From positions 4,774,001-4,838,000 of the forward strand of contig BTPP01000004.1 in assembly GCA_037102815.1 (NCBI GenBank): a stretch of 64,000 nucleotides of DNA, read 5' to 3'. Position 1 is the stretch's first letter, and every line of letters starts with the position of its first letter. A program made the translations under genes and the position numbers. The notes below the pieces were generated by a model. That model saw only the letters and a program-made list of their open reading frames with translations, made no database searches and had not been told where the DNA came from. The stretch is from Neurospora intermedia. Lineage: Eukaryota; Ascomycota; Sordariomycetes; Sordariales; Sordariaceae. Shown here piece by piece: positions 1-10,748 of this stretch.

Positions 1-1077
1 CCGAACTACTTCCAGGGCTTCCCAGTTCAACAGAATCGGCCTGCTCAGCAACCCCAGCCTGTGGGAATTGTGCAAGGCAATGAAGCTGCTCATCCGAACT
101 ATATTCAAGGCGTCTCAGCTCAGCAGCTTTCTCAACAACTCCCGCCCTGGGGCATGGTGCAGGACATTCCAGCTGCTCATCAGAACACCTACCCATCTGC
201 ATATCCCAACAACGTTTTGGCCGCTCAATCAATTGGTTTCCAGGCCAACCCACGTCAACAGCATCAACTGTCTCAGCAGCCACAAGTCGGCATGAACATG
301 GCGCAAGGCATTCTAGCTGCTTATTACAACGACGTTGCAGCTGCTCAACCAACTGGCTTCGACGGCGTTCCACTTCAATGGCAACCCCCTCAGCAGCCTC
401 AGCCTCAGCCCATGATGCAAGGCAGCCCAGCTGCTCATCCCAATCACCTTCCGGCTGCCCATCCGACTGCCTCCCATGTGCAGGTGGTCCCAGCTCAGCA
501 GCAACAACTGCCTCAGGAATCCCAGCCCATGGACATGGTGGGGCCCATTCCGGCCTATGATCCTCTGGATCTTGGTATCCCCCAAGATCAGCCTAATCCC
601 ATCATCCCTGGACCACCTCACCCGCAGGCCAACCACCCTGCGGTACTTGCTCTGGACCATATCGATCCGGACCAGGATATCAATGCGATCATCGATGCTG
701 CAGCCAGTGTCCTCCATGCGGACCATCGACAGTGCCAGCACAAGTGGGTTGACGAGGACGATGTGGAACATCAATGCGCGGGCCATGCTTAGAAGGCTGG
801 GCGCCGCATCAAGTTCTGTCTTCACCACCTCATCAACAGAATCGGCGCGGCCATGAAAGTCCGCATTTTACGACGCCTGGCCCGAGGCTACGGCACCTGT
901 TCCGGCGATTACCGTCTGATGGAACGGGAGACGGGCACCCTTTGCCCTCGCTGCAAGGGGAGGGCAGCTGCTAGGCGAGAGGCGGCAGCAGCCGCGGCTG
1001 CCGCAAACGCTGCCGCAATGGTTCCTGGTAACCAAGGTCAGAAAGATTGGATGGCGGAGGGCAACGCCTTTCAGTAG
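1..1077 (+). CDS. UAG-split zinc-finger family protein 1, 5' end outside window
   Basis: The frame is open from the first base of the window, so the start lies upstream. The visible 263 residues are rich in Gln, Pro, His and Ala, with degenerate repeats around A-A-H-P-N, and look disordered and prion-like. A conserved pre-stop module follows (HPAV-AL ... I--AAA-VLHADH ... C), ending in CAGHA and an in-frame UAG at 790-792. The frame then stays open for 94 codons to UAG 1075-1077. It encodes KAGRRIKFCLHHLINR, then RGYGTC-SGD and LCPRC, and an Ala/Arg tail. The second zinc pair is C-S-G-D, so one ligand appears lost. Cellular role is unknown. A nucleic-acid- or protein-binding zinc module is inferred from Cys/His spacing. 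Next neighbour downstream is a partial copy of the same C-terminal module at 1534. Confidence 0.8.
782..802 (+). promoter_or_regulatory. Hairpin around recoding UAG (gene 1)
   Basis: The UAG at 790-792 lies in a 7-nt loop UUAGAAG (789-795). It is closed by GC/GC, and after a 2x2 internal loop by GCC (782-784) pairing with GGC (800-802). Candidate A-to-I site is A791. Confidence 0.55.
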
Positions 1078-1533
1078 TTCGTACCATGGCTGGGTAGATT
1101 CATTGAGGAGAACGAACTTTGGGAGATTACCGCAGAGAGTCCTTTCTCTGGATCGATACCAGGACAAATGGAAAAGCAGAAGGAAAAAGCCAAGAGAAGA
1201 ACAAACAAAAACAAAAAAGCACACAAAAAAACAGCACGCCGGTCCTTTCAAAGAACCGGACAACACATGTATATAGCTGTAAATATAACCGAAATCGATC
1301 CCACAGCCACTAATCTGTTACCTCCAGAGTGTGATATAGACGTTTGTGATACCCTCCAACCTGCTCGTTTGGTCTCAGACCTGTTTCCCAGCTGAGGTAA
1401 CGGTTGTGTGGCATAGCTTCGCCTCCCAACTCCTCTCTCAACAGATACTTCGAGCCTTTGCTCTATCGAGTACTACCAAGAGGTAGGTACGTGTACCGCC
1501 TGGCCTATACCTACAAAGTGAGAGGCAGGCAGG
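1078..1533. other. Gene-free spacer
   Basis: This is the probable 3' UTR of gene 1, followed by spacer. It contains an A-rich stretch near 1180-1230 and a GAGGTAGGTAC-type motif near 1480 that recurs across the window. No gene is supported. Confidence 0.5.
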
Positions 1534-1782
1534 CGTATTATGTTCTGCCTTGACCACCTGGTGAATAGGATCTCTTCGGAGATGAAAGTTAACCTACTTA
1601 AATGATTTTCCCGCGGGGAGGGCTCCTGTTCCGGCGACTATCGCTGGATGCCCAGGGAGACGGGCACTCTTTGCGATTCATGTTGGGGAAGGGCCGCAGA
1701 GAGGCGTGAGACGGCGCGCCTGCTGCAGGAGGCAGCTGTTGCGATGGCTGGTGATCTGCCTATGGTCAGTCAGATGCTTTGA
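1534..1782 (+). pseudogene. Partial copy of the post-UAG zinc module
   Basis: Only the C-terminal module is present. It reads MFCLDHLVNR, then a TGA where paralogues have Arg (a CGA-to-TGA change would explain it), then FSRGEGSCSGDYRW, RETGTLCDSCWGRAAERR and a 25-residue tail ending at TGA 1780-1782. It is closest to the module of gene 1, sharing C-S-G-D-Y-R and R-E-T-G-T-L-C. No matching N-terminal half or UAG hairpin precedes it, so it is probably a truncated tandem duplicate that decayed. Confidence 0.75.
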
Positions 1783-3073
1783 CTGTAGGTGGTTCCTCCC
1801 TTGGTGACAGAGCATACTAGGTACTCGGACTTGCGAGGCTGAGATTGGGCTGAATAGGGTTCAAGTGTCCTTTTACCTCAAGGCATCATTAGATAAATAA
1901 GGCTCGTGTCTCCGAGCAATGAGGGGATGTCTGGAGTGAATCTTTTGGGGGGTTGCTTTGGATGATGGTGGGGGTGCCCAAAGCCGTTCCTGACATGACG
2001 GTTTCCCTCTTGTCCAAATGGTACCGGAGTTGTCAGGCTTCCTATTGAGAGGAGACGGGGTATTATTGTAAGGGAGTGGTTCATTCATCTCGCGGCAACT
2101 TGGTATAGATAATAGGGGACGTTGGTTGTACATACCTCTAGCTAGCGACCTAGGATAGATCGTGGAAGACGAGGCCAAGATCTCAAGCTTCTTTTCCTCC
2201 AGTCGTTCCCGTTGAAGCTTTCTCCCATACAGAAAAGATCCTACAGATCGCTATCAAAGAAGCCGTTAATCGTGCTGGCATCGCGCAGTATCGCAGAGAC
2301 CTGAGCGTGTGTACCTACACCGCCAGCGCTTATGATCAGCCTTAGCCGCGACGGCAGTCCTTCGCGAAGCTACCCCGAGTTCGCCCACTCTTCACCGAGC
2401 TGAATGGCCTTTTTGGGCTGCCTCTCGAGGTACGTACCGGAGTTAGCAGGGCTCATGTCCTGGCCTCATAGGTACAGCCACAGCATCACTCACCTCGCTC
2501 CCACGCTCTTCGTGAAAGGCAGTAATGGGTGCCCGCCTTGGATCTCCACTGTATCATCGTATGGTGGGGTATCCTCCAAACCTTGAAACATTCATTGCAC
2601 TCTCGTGGTGTCGAGCCAGCCACTCAGCAAGCATCCTTGTACCTACCGACCCTCGGCTTCTTCACTACCACCTATAGGCATACCAGCCAGTGCCGTTCTA
2701 TAGAGGTATCTTTCCGTTTGCTCTTGTGTATTCACCGCAGTGCAGTAGTGGATTCCTGGCGCCGGAGTCGTCCGTCTTCCGTGATAGTATTTCTTCTCGT
2801 CTGGACAACTCCCTCGACCTACCGCCAGCTTCCACCGTACACCACATTTCGGTCAAGTCAACAACCGACGCAAAAGCGTCCACATTTGACTAAAACGGGT
2901 GTGCTCTCAACACCTTCCCAGACCTTGTAGGAGACTTGGTGTTCTTTCATTTGCTTTGATCTTCCCCAATCTCCCTCTTCAACTCTTCAACCTCCAGCAC
3001 ACAATCACCAGACACCTTCTCGGGCGTCTATCATCACATCCAAACCGGGCGGGGACGCCAACGACCAGCGACC
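1783..3073. other. Spacer upstream of gene 2
   Basis: Several short open frames occur on both strands, but none has a recognisable domain or family similarity. I see no supportable gene. The last 150 bases are pyrimidine-rich, as expected for a fungal promoter and leader ahead of the ATG at 3074. Confidence 0.4.
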
Positions 3074-4239
3074 ATGGATTGGGAAGGCTATAATAGCAGC
3101 CAATACACGGTTTTCGTTGCGCATGTGGATTCTCAAGGCGTCAATCACCAGTCAGGTGTTTCCATGATAAACCCCGGCGCAGACCTCGTTCACAGCCTCC
3201 AGGGAAAGAACCTCGGTGTCGTGGATCAACCATCCGGCGTGGGTCCGAATCTTGGGGCTCTGAATCAGTATGATGTTAGTAATCGACCCAGCGTGGGATA
3301 CCTCTTAGCATGCAAAGCATTGCTGACTTTCCACAGCAATCCGAACCCCATCAGGGTGATCTCAGCAGTGGCATGTTGAGCCCGCAAAGCCACGGAACAC
3401 TTGACCAGATGCTTCTGAACAACCAGGCCCAGCCGCAGCAAATGGCTCATCATTATCCAGCTCCTCCTTCTCAGCAGCTGGCTCCTCCCCTGTTGCAGAC
3501 CGCTCCCAATCAACAAATTACCTCTATCCCTCACCACCAGATTTCTCCTCACCAAAATCCGGGCCTTCTTGCCTCTGATCCGCATCCGGAGCCTCTTCAA
3601 CACCAGGTAGCTTCTCACCAGCAGCCTGCCCCTCACGACGAGATGGCCCCTCACCAAAATCCGGGCTTTCTTACCTCTAATCAGCAGCCAGCTCCTCTTC
3701 ACCAACAGATGGTATCTGATCAGCATCCGGCGCCACTTCAACAAATGGCTCCCCAGCAGAATCTGGCGCCTCTTCAACACCAGGTGGCTCCTGTCCATCA
3801 ACAAATTGATCCTCAACACCAGGTGGCCCCTCACCAGCAGCCGGTTCCCCACCCTGACTTTTTGCATCCAGCGGTGGTCGCTCTCCTGAACATCACTCCG
3901 GAGACTGAGACAGACGAAATTCAACAGATGATCAGGGAAGCCGCAGCTGTGCTTCACGCCCAACACCAAAGGCAGTGTGGCCGTGCTGGCTGCAACGCCC
4001 GCGCCTAGAAGGCAGGACCGCGCAGCCGCTCGTGCCTCCAGCATTTGGGCAATCGGCCCGGGTTGGCAGCAATGGTAGAAATTTTGATCCGCCAGTCCCG
4101 CGGACAAGGAACGTGCAGCAATTGCTACGCGTTTATGCTGATTGAGACCGGCCAGCATTGTGATGTCTGCAGGGCCAGAGGAATTGCGAGACGTCTTGCG
4201 ATTCAGCATGCGGCACAAGCCGGTGATGAGGCCGAGTGA
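3074..4239 (+). CDS. UAG-split zinc-finger family protein 2
   Basis: Exon 1 is 3074-3274 (ATG context accATGG, protein begins MDWEGYNSSQ). A 62-nt intron (GTTAGT ... TTGCTGAC ... CCACAG) separates it from exon 2 at 3337; this length is the one that keeps the frame. The N-terminal 290 residues contain Gln/His/Pro-rich repeats of the type [A/L]-P-H-Q-Q, then the family pre-stop module (HPAVVAL ... IREAAAVLHAQHQRQC-GRAGC-NARA). The in-frame UAG is at 4006-4008. The continuation to TGA 4237-4239 (76 codons) encodes CLQHLGNR, SRGQGTCSNCYA, CDVC and RARGIARR. All four Cys of the second putative zinc site are present. Full recoded product would be about 367 residues. It is a tandem neighbour of gene 3, with the same AAG codon after the UAG. 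Confidence 0.85.
3988..4027 (+). promoter_or_regulatory. Hairpin around recoding UAG (gene 2)
   Basis: The 7-nt loop CUAGAAG (4005-4011) is closed by GC/GC. An outer perfect 6-bp stem pairs GGCTGC (3988-3993) with GCAGCC (4022-4027). Candidate edited base is A4007. Confidence 0.6.
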
Positions 4240-5382
4240 GTGAGGTCAGCCCTCGAGGAACATCACAGCCAGTTTCGTCTACAAAGATCGAGGTATCAAG
4301 GCCGAAGACGGCGAGAGTCATGAGATGGGGGTGTACATGAGGGGAGTAGAGGCACTTACTATGGGAGTAACAGTTGGCGAGGATCTTCGTGTAGGAGTAG
4401 CTGGCCAATTAGATAGTTTACCTAGATCAAAGACGAAGTCCCCATATACATCTTGTTCCAGACTTCTTGACGTTCACGCTTGACCTAGAGTGATTTTGAC
4501 CGCCGCTGACAGATATCTGAATATAGAGGTACCTGCCAAGTCGAAGTCTTGTCCGCATCGATGCTTCGTAGCCTCCACAAGTCGATGAGACTCTGGGTTG
4601 AGCATGTTAGAATCCTTATATATTCGGTCGACGACGTATACCTTGATATAGAAGTATCTTTCACCCAACTCACGGGACACGTAACTCGTAGCGGATGTCC
4701 CTCTAATACGGACGAACGAGAAGGCTGAATGTCGGGCATGGGATGTCCATTGTCTCGTAGGGTAGCGAATCTTCCCATTTTGAAATAGGTAGATAATCAT
4801 CGTAATCGTCTGGTGTCGGCCTACGTACGGGATCTCCGACTGGCGAAGTGACCCTACGACCCCAGCCACAGGCGTTCCATCACTGACGGCTTTCTTGCCT
4901 TTCTGGCCGCGTATGGTGCCGGTGGATCCCTCTTTTTGCCCAACAACTCCGCCTTAGCTTGGTATTTCTTGCCGTGGCATGCAGAATCCTCCTAACTGAC
5001 TTGCCCCTCACACCAATCAACCGATCTCGCATACGGTCGGTCGGCGATACGTTGACTGAGAGAGCTGGACTCCCAATCTTCCAAACCCCATCAAAGGAAC
5101 ACCGTGCTCCTCCATCATCCATCTCCGTCCTTCCAATTTGTGGCGCCTTTCTGGTTCAGCCATTTTTGCCTTCCTCGGTGGTCGGGGTATCTCCCTCCTT
5201 TGGTCGTGCTTCTTACCTTGCACATTCACCTGCCACTACCCTCCCTCCTCGCCCAATTTCCATCTCCGCCCCAACCAATCGTCGGGACCTCATCAACAAA
5301 GAGATTGCACTTATCTCTCAGTTTTCACCAAGTCTGCCGACGACAACCGGGAATCAGGGAGTCATCAAAACCCCTAGAAACA
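4240..5382. other. Spacer between genes 2 and 3
   Basis: No supportable coding region was found. Open frames here lack family motifs and are discontinuous. The stretch from 5100 to 5380 is C/T-rich and probably the promoter and leader of gene 3. Confidence 0.4.
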
Positions 5383-6297
5383 ATGGATTCAGACAGTTCG
5401 GAGGCCGGCTCTCCCAGCCCGGCTTTGCAGCCCCAGGCCATCCCGGGCGCAGTCCACTTGCAGTTCAACCAAAACGCAGCTCCCGTAATCAACAACCAAG
5501 TCAGCCAAGCAATTACCGGCCTTCCGGTGCAGCATGCCACCGCTTCGTATCCCCAATTCAACAACACCGGTCATGCTGCTCAGGCGCAGATCGACGGCCA
5601 TCAAGGAAACGCAACCGTTCTCAATCAGGGTTCACATATCGACTTCCATCATGGTGGTGGGGTTCAAGGCAGCTTCCATGGCCAGCAGGCTCAACCCGCC
5701 TTTCCAGCTAATTACCTGAGCAACAACGATCAGCCGCTTGACATCAATCACCCTGTCGTCTTCAACCAGCCTTTTGCGCCCAATCAGGCTCTCGCATTCA
5801 ACCATCCTGCCGGCATCAACCATCCTGCTGGCATGAACCATCCTCTTGCGGCCAACCAGCCTGTTCCTGCAAATCTGCCTGTGGCGATCCCCCACGCCCA
5901 GGCGCACCATCCCGCTGTTCGTGCGCTTTTCACAGTGACACAGTTTACGCCCAAGGAGGAGGTCCAAAGTATCATTCGGGCTGCCGCGGAGGTCCTCCAC
6001 GCGGACCATCCCAAGTCCTGTAGCCACCATGGATGCTCTTCTCGCGCTTAGAAGGCGCGCGGCCGTTCATTCAAGTGTTTAGAGCACCTTGGTAACAAAC
6101 CAGGCCTCCTGATGAAGGTCGCCATCCTTCAGAGGCAGAGTCGCGGCGAGGGCACCTGCAGCAACTGCTATGCTGGAATGGCCGTAGAAATTTACCAGCA
6201 TTGCCCTACTTGCAGGGCTAGGGGAGCCGCTAGGCGCCTTGCTGTGCAGCTATCCTATGTTTCGATCGATGACGCTGAGGATAATCAAGCCGAGTAA
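5383..6297 (+). CDS. UAG-split zinc-finger family protein 3
   Basis: The start is taken at ATG 5383 (AACAATGG context; protein MDSDSSEAGS). The frame is open further upstream, but that part is pyrimidine-rich leader. The 222-residue N-terminal part is rich in Asn, Gln, His, Pro and Ala. It includes tandem octapeptide-like repeats near residues 120-170 (F/I-N-H-P-A-G, N-Q-P). The pre-stop module is HHPAVRAL ... IIRAAAEVLHADHPKSC-SHHGC-SSRA. The UAG at 6049-6051 is followed by 81 in-frame codons ending at TAA 6295-6297: KCLEHLGNK, SRGEGTCSNCYA, CPTC, RARGAARRLA. It is very close to gene 2 after the stop but divergent before it, so the C-terminal module is under stronger constraint than the translated N-terminus. 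Confidence 0.85.
6043..6059 (+). promoter_or_regulatory. Hairpin around recoding UAG (gene 3)
   Basis: This is a perfect 5-bp stem, CGCGC (6043-6047) with GCGCG (6055-6059), around the 7-nt loop UUAGAAG. It has the same size as a tRNA anticodon arm, with U and A of UAG at positions 33 and 34. Candidate edited base is A6050. Confidence 0.7.
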
Positions 6298-8098
6298 GAG
6301 GGCTAAACTCTCGGGCGACAGCGTCATTCGCGGCTATAGACATGGAGTCCTATGCCAGCCGGGGGATTGGAGAGAAGCAGGACTTCGGGTTCAAACTTCG
6401 ATCGAGAATTCAGGACGGTGGGCTTGAAGAAGCTTAAGATGCGATTTGGTCGGAAGACGATATGATGAAGAGAGACAATTAGTGGGGGTTTGACTTGACG
6501 AGGATGGGTGGAAGTACAACCAAGTAAATCTGCCCCCCGCGGTATCTACAGGATTCGCGAGACATCTCATGCAGTCACGCGGGATTCGGAACAACGGGTT
6601 GTTTACCATCGTATTAGCATCGACACCCTGGATCAGGCTTGGTTGGGCTGGTTTTCCGGGTCATTTAGCTCAATTCATCACAATTACTCACATTGGCTTT
6701 CGTAGTGTTTGCTTGCCCGCCTGGTCATCGTGCAATGTAATTAGTGGAACCCGCCTTCGTCCATGACAGTATAGTCCCTGTCAAGATACCCATGTCCTTC
6801 CGTCGGTGAGGTATGCTAACATGTCTTTCATTCTTCTCCCAGGATGTGACGGGAATGTTTGGCCAGAAGGATGGGTCCGTTTTCGGGAAGGTGGTGCTGT
6901 ACTCGGTTAAGTGGTTAAAGTCAAAGGGGGGAGGATGCTAATGACGATGTATGAGCGAGGAGGAAGCAAGACAGAGTTTGCGTTCAGAGTTTGGGGAGAT
7001 TGGCCACCTTCAGTTAGATCTCCCGAGGTGATGTGTATCACATGTCAGCAACGAAACAAGCATTACATCTTGTCTGATTTCCAATAAGCTGCAGGGTTTT
7101 GACAAACTGCAGGCACGCCCTACCGGCATGAGGCGCTGTGTGCCCTTAATTTGATCAGACACGAGGTCTGCGTGCCTCGGTTTCGCAAGGACTGCAGTAA
7201 TTCTTTTCCAGGCAGGTACATGTCGATAGCACAGGGATATGGGCAAGTCAAGTCTTGACAGTTCCTCGATACTTACATCCCCGAGCCTGACAGGAACGAC
7301 CGGCGAGTTTGGCAGAACTGGGACGTCGGTCGAGCTGTGGCCAAACACGCTCTTTGCACGACTCTCGAGAAACCCCATATTTCCAATAGACTTCACCATA
7401 CGTAGAAACTACACAAATTTCATTTTGATTTGACATGTCTCGATGCTGGATTCGGCTTCTTCTATTGCATACCGGCCCACTCTGCTCCTACTCCACCAAT
7501 CGCCCACACCATCTTCCTTCATTCCCACCTCCAAACTTCATTCCCAGAATATGCCACCTTCGCTCCTGCATCCTAGACATCTCAGATACATGTACTCTCG
7601 CTTTCAGCACTTCGCTTACCCCCGCGTGGTGAGATTCCACTCCTCCTTCCTTCCTCCCACTTTCCCCTGAAATGTCTTGGCCGCAGTTGAACTCCAGATG
7701 AAACGCCGATTTGCCTTTGCTCATATACGAAAAAGGCCTTTCACTGATCACGACGGGTCAAATATTGGGAATAGAATATGTCACTGTTCGAGCAAGTTAT
7801 CATCTAGAGTTCCATCTTTCCCTGCCTAGCACCTTTTCTCGCCATGTAAGTTCGGCAGACCCTTCTTCGGTACGCGTTCAGAAAGCAAAGATGGTATGTA
7901 TCTTCCGACGCTGTTATACGTCTACCGTCATATCATCTAGGGATCACGTCCTATTTCTATCGCGTCCTGCCTTCATTTTTTCCATTGTCCACTATGAAGT
8001 GTCCACTTTCCCCGATTTTCCCTTCTGATCTGGATCTGTCACCATGTCAACCCCCTTCCAATCTCCCCAGAATTGAAGACGTCCTGCTCCGCAGGAAC
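6298..8098. other. Spacer between the plus- and minus-strand blocks
   Basis: There are short frames on both strands, none with a recognisable domain. It separates convergent genes 3 (plus) and 4 (minus), so it is expected to hold two 3' UTRs. The 7440-8060 part is C/T-rich and could hold a promoter or a small gene I cannot identify. Confidence 0.35.
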
Positions 8099-9022
8099 TT
8101 ACTGATTCTGCTGCTCATCGTAGCAGTGCTGGCAGAAGAGACCAGGTCCCCTCTGTGGACGCCACAGACAATTGGTGCATGTGCCTACACCCATCGCGGT
8201 ATTGCGCCTTTGCGCCTCGAGCCTTCCTTTGCCAGCACGGTTCTTGAGACATCTTCGGCACTTCCTCGCGCCCGTCTGCTAGACGGGTTGCGAGTTGCAC
8301 TCGCTGCAATGCCGTCCTTGCACCTCGGCTGGGCCAACATGTAGACTCTGAGAAGCCGTGGTGTTGGTATTGTTGTGATGGAGGTCCGTCTGTGCTGTAA
8401 AGGGGGCTGGGGCGAGGGCTGTGCTCTCAGCGTGGAGCTCATTGACGGGGACAAAGTTGTTGTCCTGACCAAAGCTGTTGTCCTGACTAAAGGTGTTGAG
8501 ATGGTCGAAATTGCTACCCTGCTCGGACATGTGGCTGCTATGGGCCATGACAGTCTCGCTCTGATAGAAATTGTTACTGTGGAGGTGTCCAGAGTTATTA
8601 CCTTGACCGTAGGGGTTACTGGTGAGGCTAGCGTTGTTGGGGGTATTGCTGATCGGGTGTTGTTCGCTAGACAGTGCAAGCTTGTGGACTTCCTCACTTC
8701 TGACCGAGGCGAGGTCTCCAAAAGAGATGGACTTCTTCCATTCTCCACTTCGTACCCACAACTCGAACTCTTCAAGAATGGTGAGGCTCTGGGGTGTGTT
8801 AATTCTAGAAACAACAGAACTTGAATTGTCCTTAACCCGCTGGTGGGATACCTGAGGTTGTTGGGACGAATCAGTCAGGGCTGTATATAATACTCTCGTT
8901 AGTACTCCGCTTGGCGCATTTCATTTCGACCTTGGATGCGACTTACCTTGCTGATCCTGAGATGAGGAAGAAGAATCAGTCAGCGGAGGAAACCGGGCAT
9001 CATGAACCTTACTCGCATCCAT
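8099..9022 (-). CDS. UAG-split zinc-finger family protein 4
   Basis: On the minus strand, exon 1 is 9022-8947 (MDASKVHDARFPPLTDSSSS). A 66-nt intron (8946-8881, GTAAGT ... ACTAACGA ... TACAG) leads into exon 2 from 8880. The 225-residue N-terminal part has an ordered-looking stretch (ILEEFELWVRSGEWKKSISF), then an Asn/Ser/Gly/His-rich tract with repeats of the type S-x-G-x-N-N-F. It ends in C-SE-C-NSQPV. The UAG is at 8281-8279. The frame continues 59 codons to TAA 8101-8099: QTGARKCRRCLKNR, GVGTCTNCLWRPQRGPG, FCQHCYDE. Here the first post-stop pair is C-x2-C instead of C-x2-H. It shares this and the RPQR motif with the other minus-strand copies. Confidence 0.82.
8271..8287 (-). promoter_or_regulatory. 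Hairpin around recoding UAG (gene 4)
   Basis: On the minus strand, CCCGUC pairs perfectly with GACGGG around UAGCA. If the innermost C-G pair opens, it becomes the canonical 7-nt CUAGCAG loop on a 5-bp stem. Candidate edited base is the A complementary to position 8280. Confidence 0.7.
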
Positions 9023-9169
9023 TTCGTAGATGTTCGAGTGGCTTATGTCAAAATTGTTCTGGATTCTGACCGTGCGAAAAAGACTGATGGTTCAGAATCC
9101 CCAAATTCTGGATGGTCAGTTCGAAATCTTATGTCGGTTCGTAGGAAAGGGAGGGCGGGTTAAGTACTT

Positions 9170-9171
<2 letters not shown>

Positions 9172-9212
<41 letters not shown>
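9172..9212 (+). repeat. Poly-T run, 41 nt
   Basis: An uninterrupted run of 41 T lies upstream of gene 4. It could be the A-tail of a reverse-transcribed insertion on the minus strand, but no tRNA-like or LINE-like body is visible next to it. Confidence 0.9.
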
Positions 9213-9213
<1 letters not shown>

Positions 9214-10059
9214 AGCTTGCACTTCACACAAGTCAGTGGGGACTCAGGACCACATTCACTTGTGCAATTTGCAGGTTGGAAATGTTATTGAGATCAACGG
9301 TAATAGGTAGAGGTACTTAGGGGTGGAATAAAACTATTGTCCCTCGGACTTCCATCTAATGTTGAATGAAGCTGAGCGAGTCCATCCAAACGCGACACGC
9401 AAAGCCTGTTAAGGGGAGAAAAGAAGGAATAGAAAATGAAATGTAAAACCCCAGCAAAAGATGAATTGTACGTCTTGAAATGGAAAAAGATATTGCCCAG
9501 ACCAAGCAACTGTCTTGTAACCTCGGTAACGTGCGCCAATGGTGACCCTTTGAGGAGTTGTTAAGCACGGTTAGATGGAGTGTGGCTGGTAGAGGATATT
9601 TCAAGACATTATGTGATATAAAGATCATTAGCCAGATGAAGAGTGAGTTCGGGATTTATACATAGCAAACACAGAAATGACAGCAATGTTCCATTGGAAT
9701 ATATGATACGTGAAAATGCTAAATTGACGATGTTGATCCCGAAGAATGTATACCTCAATCCTGAACATTGCCAACCGGATTCCCCCTCGCTGGTCCCTAC
9801 CGAGCAGCCATGCGCCGTCTTTGCTTTGCTGAGTGCTGCTGGGTGCCTTCGTTCTTCCTACAGGCATGCATTGCAGCCCCGTGTGCGGCTTCCATGTCTA
9901 GATCTCTTCCAGCCCGATTTGGCCAAGACCCACCTGCATCCTGCGCCAAGCTACCAATACGTCCATCGAGTCTCATAAGCAGATTGTTCCTGCTTTCGAC
10001 AACTGTCGCGACTGGGATGCTGCATCTTCTCACACCCGGACCTTTCCCATCCTGCTCCA
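9213..10059. other. Spacer, no supportable gene
   Basis: Nothing recognisable in six frames. It lies between the probable promoter of gene 4 and the 3' end of the partial copy at 10060. Confidence 0.4.
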
Positions 10060-10335
10060 TTACTCCACATCCTCCCCGTCCCCTGCCAATTCATCCTCCT
10101 CGGGCGGATTCGGGATGCCATGTGCCGCATTAAAGCAATGCTGGCAATGGCGACCCGGGGCTCTCTGTGGTCGGTACATGCAGTTGGAGCATGTATTCAA
10201 ACCGATAAGTCGGTTTCGTCCTATCGCTGCCCGCTTGCGCGCGGCGGGGCCACTTTCGAGGCATTCGACGCACAATCTAGCGCCAAGTTACTAGATTGGA
10301 CGCGATTGGCATCGAAAGCATGATTCAGTGGGCCG
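10060..10335 (-). pseudogene. UAG-split family copy 5, 5' part missing, tandem UAG-UAA
   Basis: On the minus strand the visible part begins near C-FR-C-QSRPI. UAG (10293-10291) is followed immediately by UAA (10290-10288), where the other minus-strand copies have CAG. After these, LGARLCVECLESG, GLNTCSNCMYRPQRAPGRHCQHCF and an acidic tail run to the stop at 10060. The module keeps all Cys of the second zinc site. No N-terminal region can be followed beyond about 10335. The second stop would block the long product even if the UAG were recoded, so this copy is probably dead. CAG to TAA can arise by C-to-T and G-to-A changes, as in RIP. Confidence 0.75.
10283..10299 (-). promoter_or_regulatory. 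Hairpin around UAG in broken copy 5
   Basis: CCAA/TTGG forms a 4-bp stem around the 9-nt loop UCUAGUAAC. The hairpin geometry is kept in this dead copy although the loop 3' side has changed. Confidence 0.55.
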
Positions 10336-10748
10336 TGGTTGGAAGCCTAGATGAAGCTCATGTGGATAGCGGGCAGTGCTAGTAGACAGTAGATATATCT
10401 GAAGAAGCATTTTCATTACTTTACGTGATATTGTGCTAGAGATTACTCGGGTACGGAATTGCTGTTTTCAATACTGACTACTAGTATGTGATCCTCATCC
10501 CCATTCCCGTTCTCGCAGTTCTCGCATCGTCATGCCGGGCGGGCATGCGTCAGCTCTGCTATTTGCGTGCTCGGTTTCCGTATTCCCCTCCTTGATCCCC
10601 TCCTTACTTCCTTGCCCCGCCCGAAATCGAAGTCTGTGTGACTGGTTCACTCCTTCCTCCGACCCTTCTCACAAATAGTTTGCTACTCCCCGCCCTCACA
10701 TCGTGTTCTCTCTCATTGAGTTCGCCCCAAATCCCTTGTCATCCGCAC
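10336..10748. other. Spacer between copies 5 and 6
   Basis: No gene supported. It should contain the 3' UTR of gene 6, which is transcribed leftward. Confidence 0.4.

Noticed and set aside
3265-4218. 317-codon minus-strand frame opposite gene 2
   Set aside because: It mirrors the repeat-rich coding of gene 2, and its Leu/Arg/Ser composition is the complement of His/Gln/Pro codons.
9172-9212. Poly-T run as a terminator
   Set aside because: Fungal pol II genes do not end at T runs, and no pol III gene is visible upstream.
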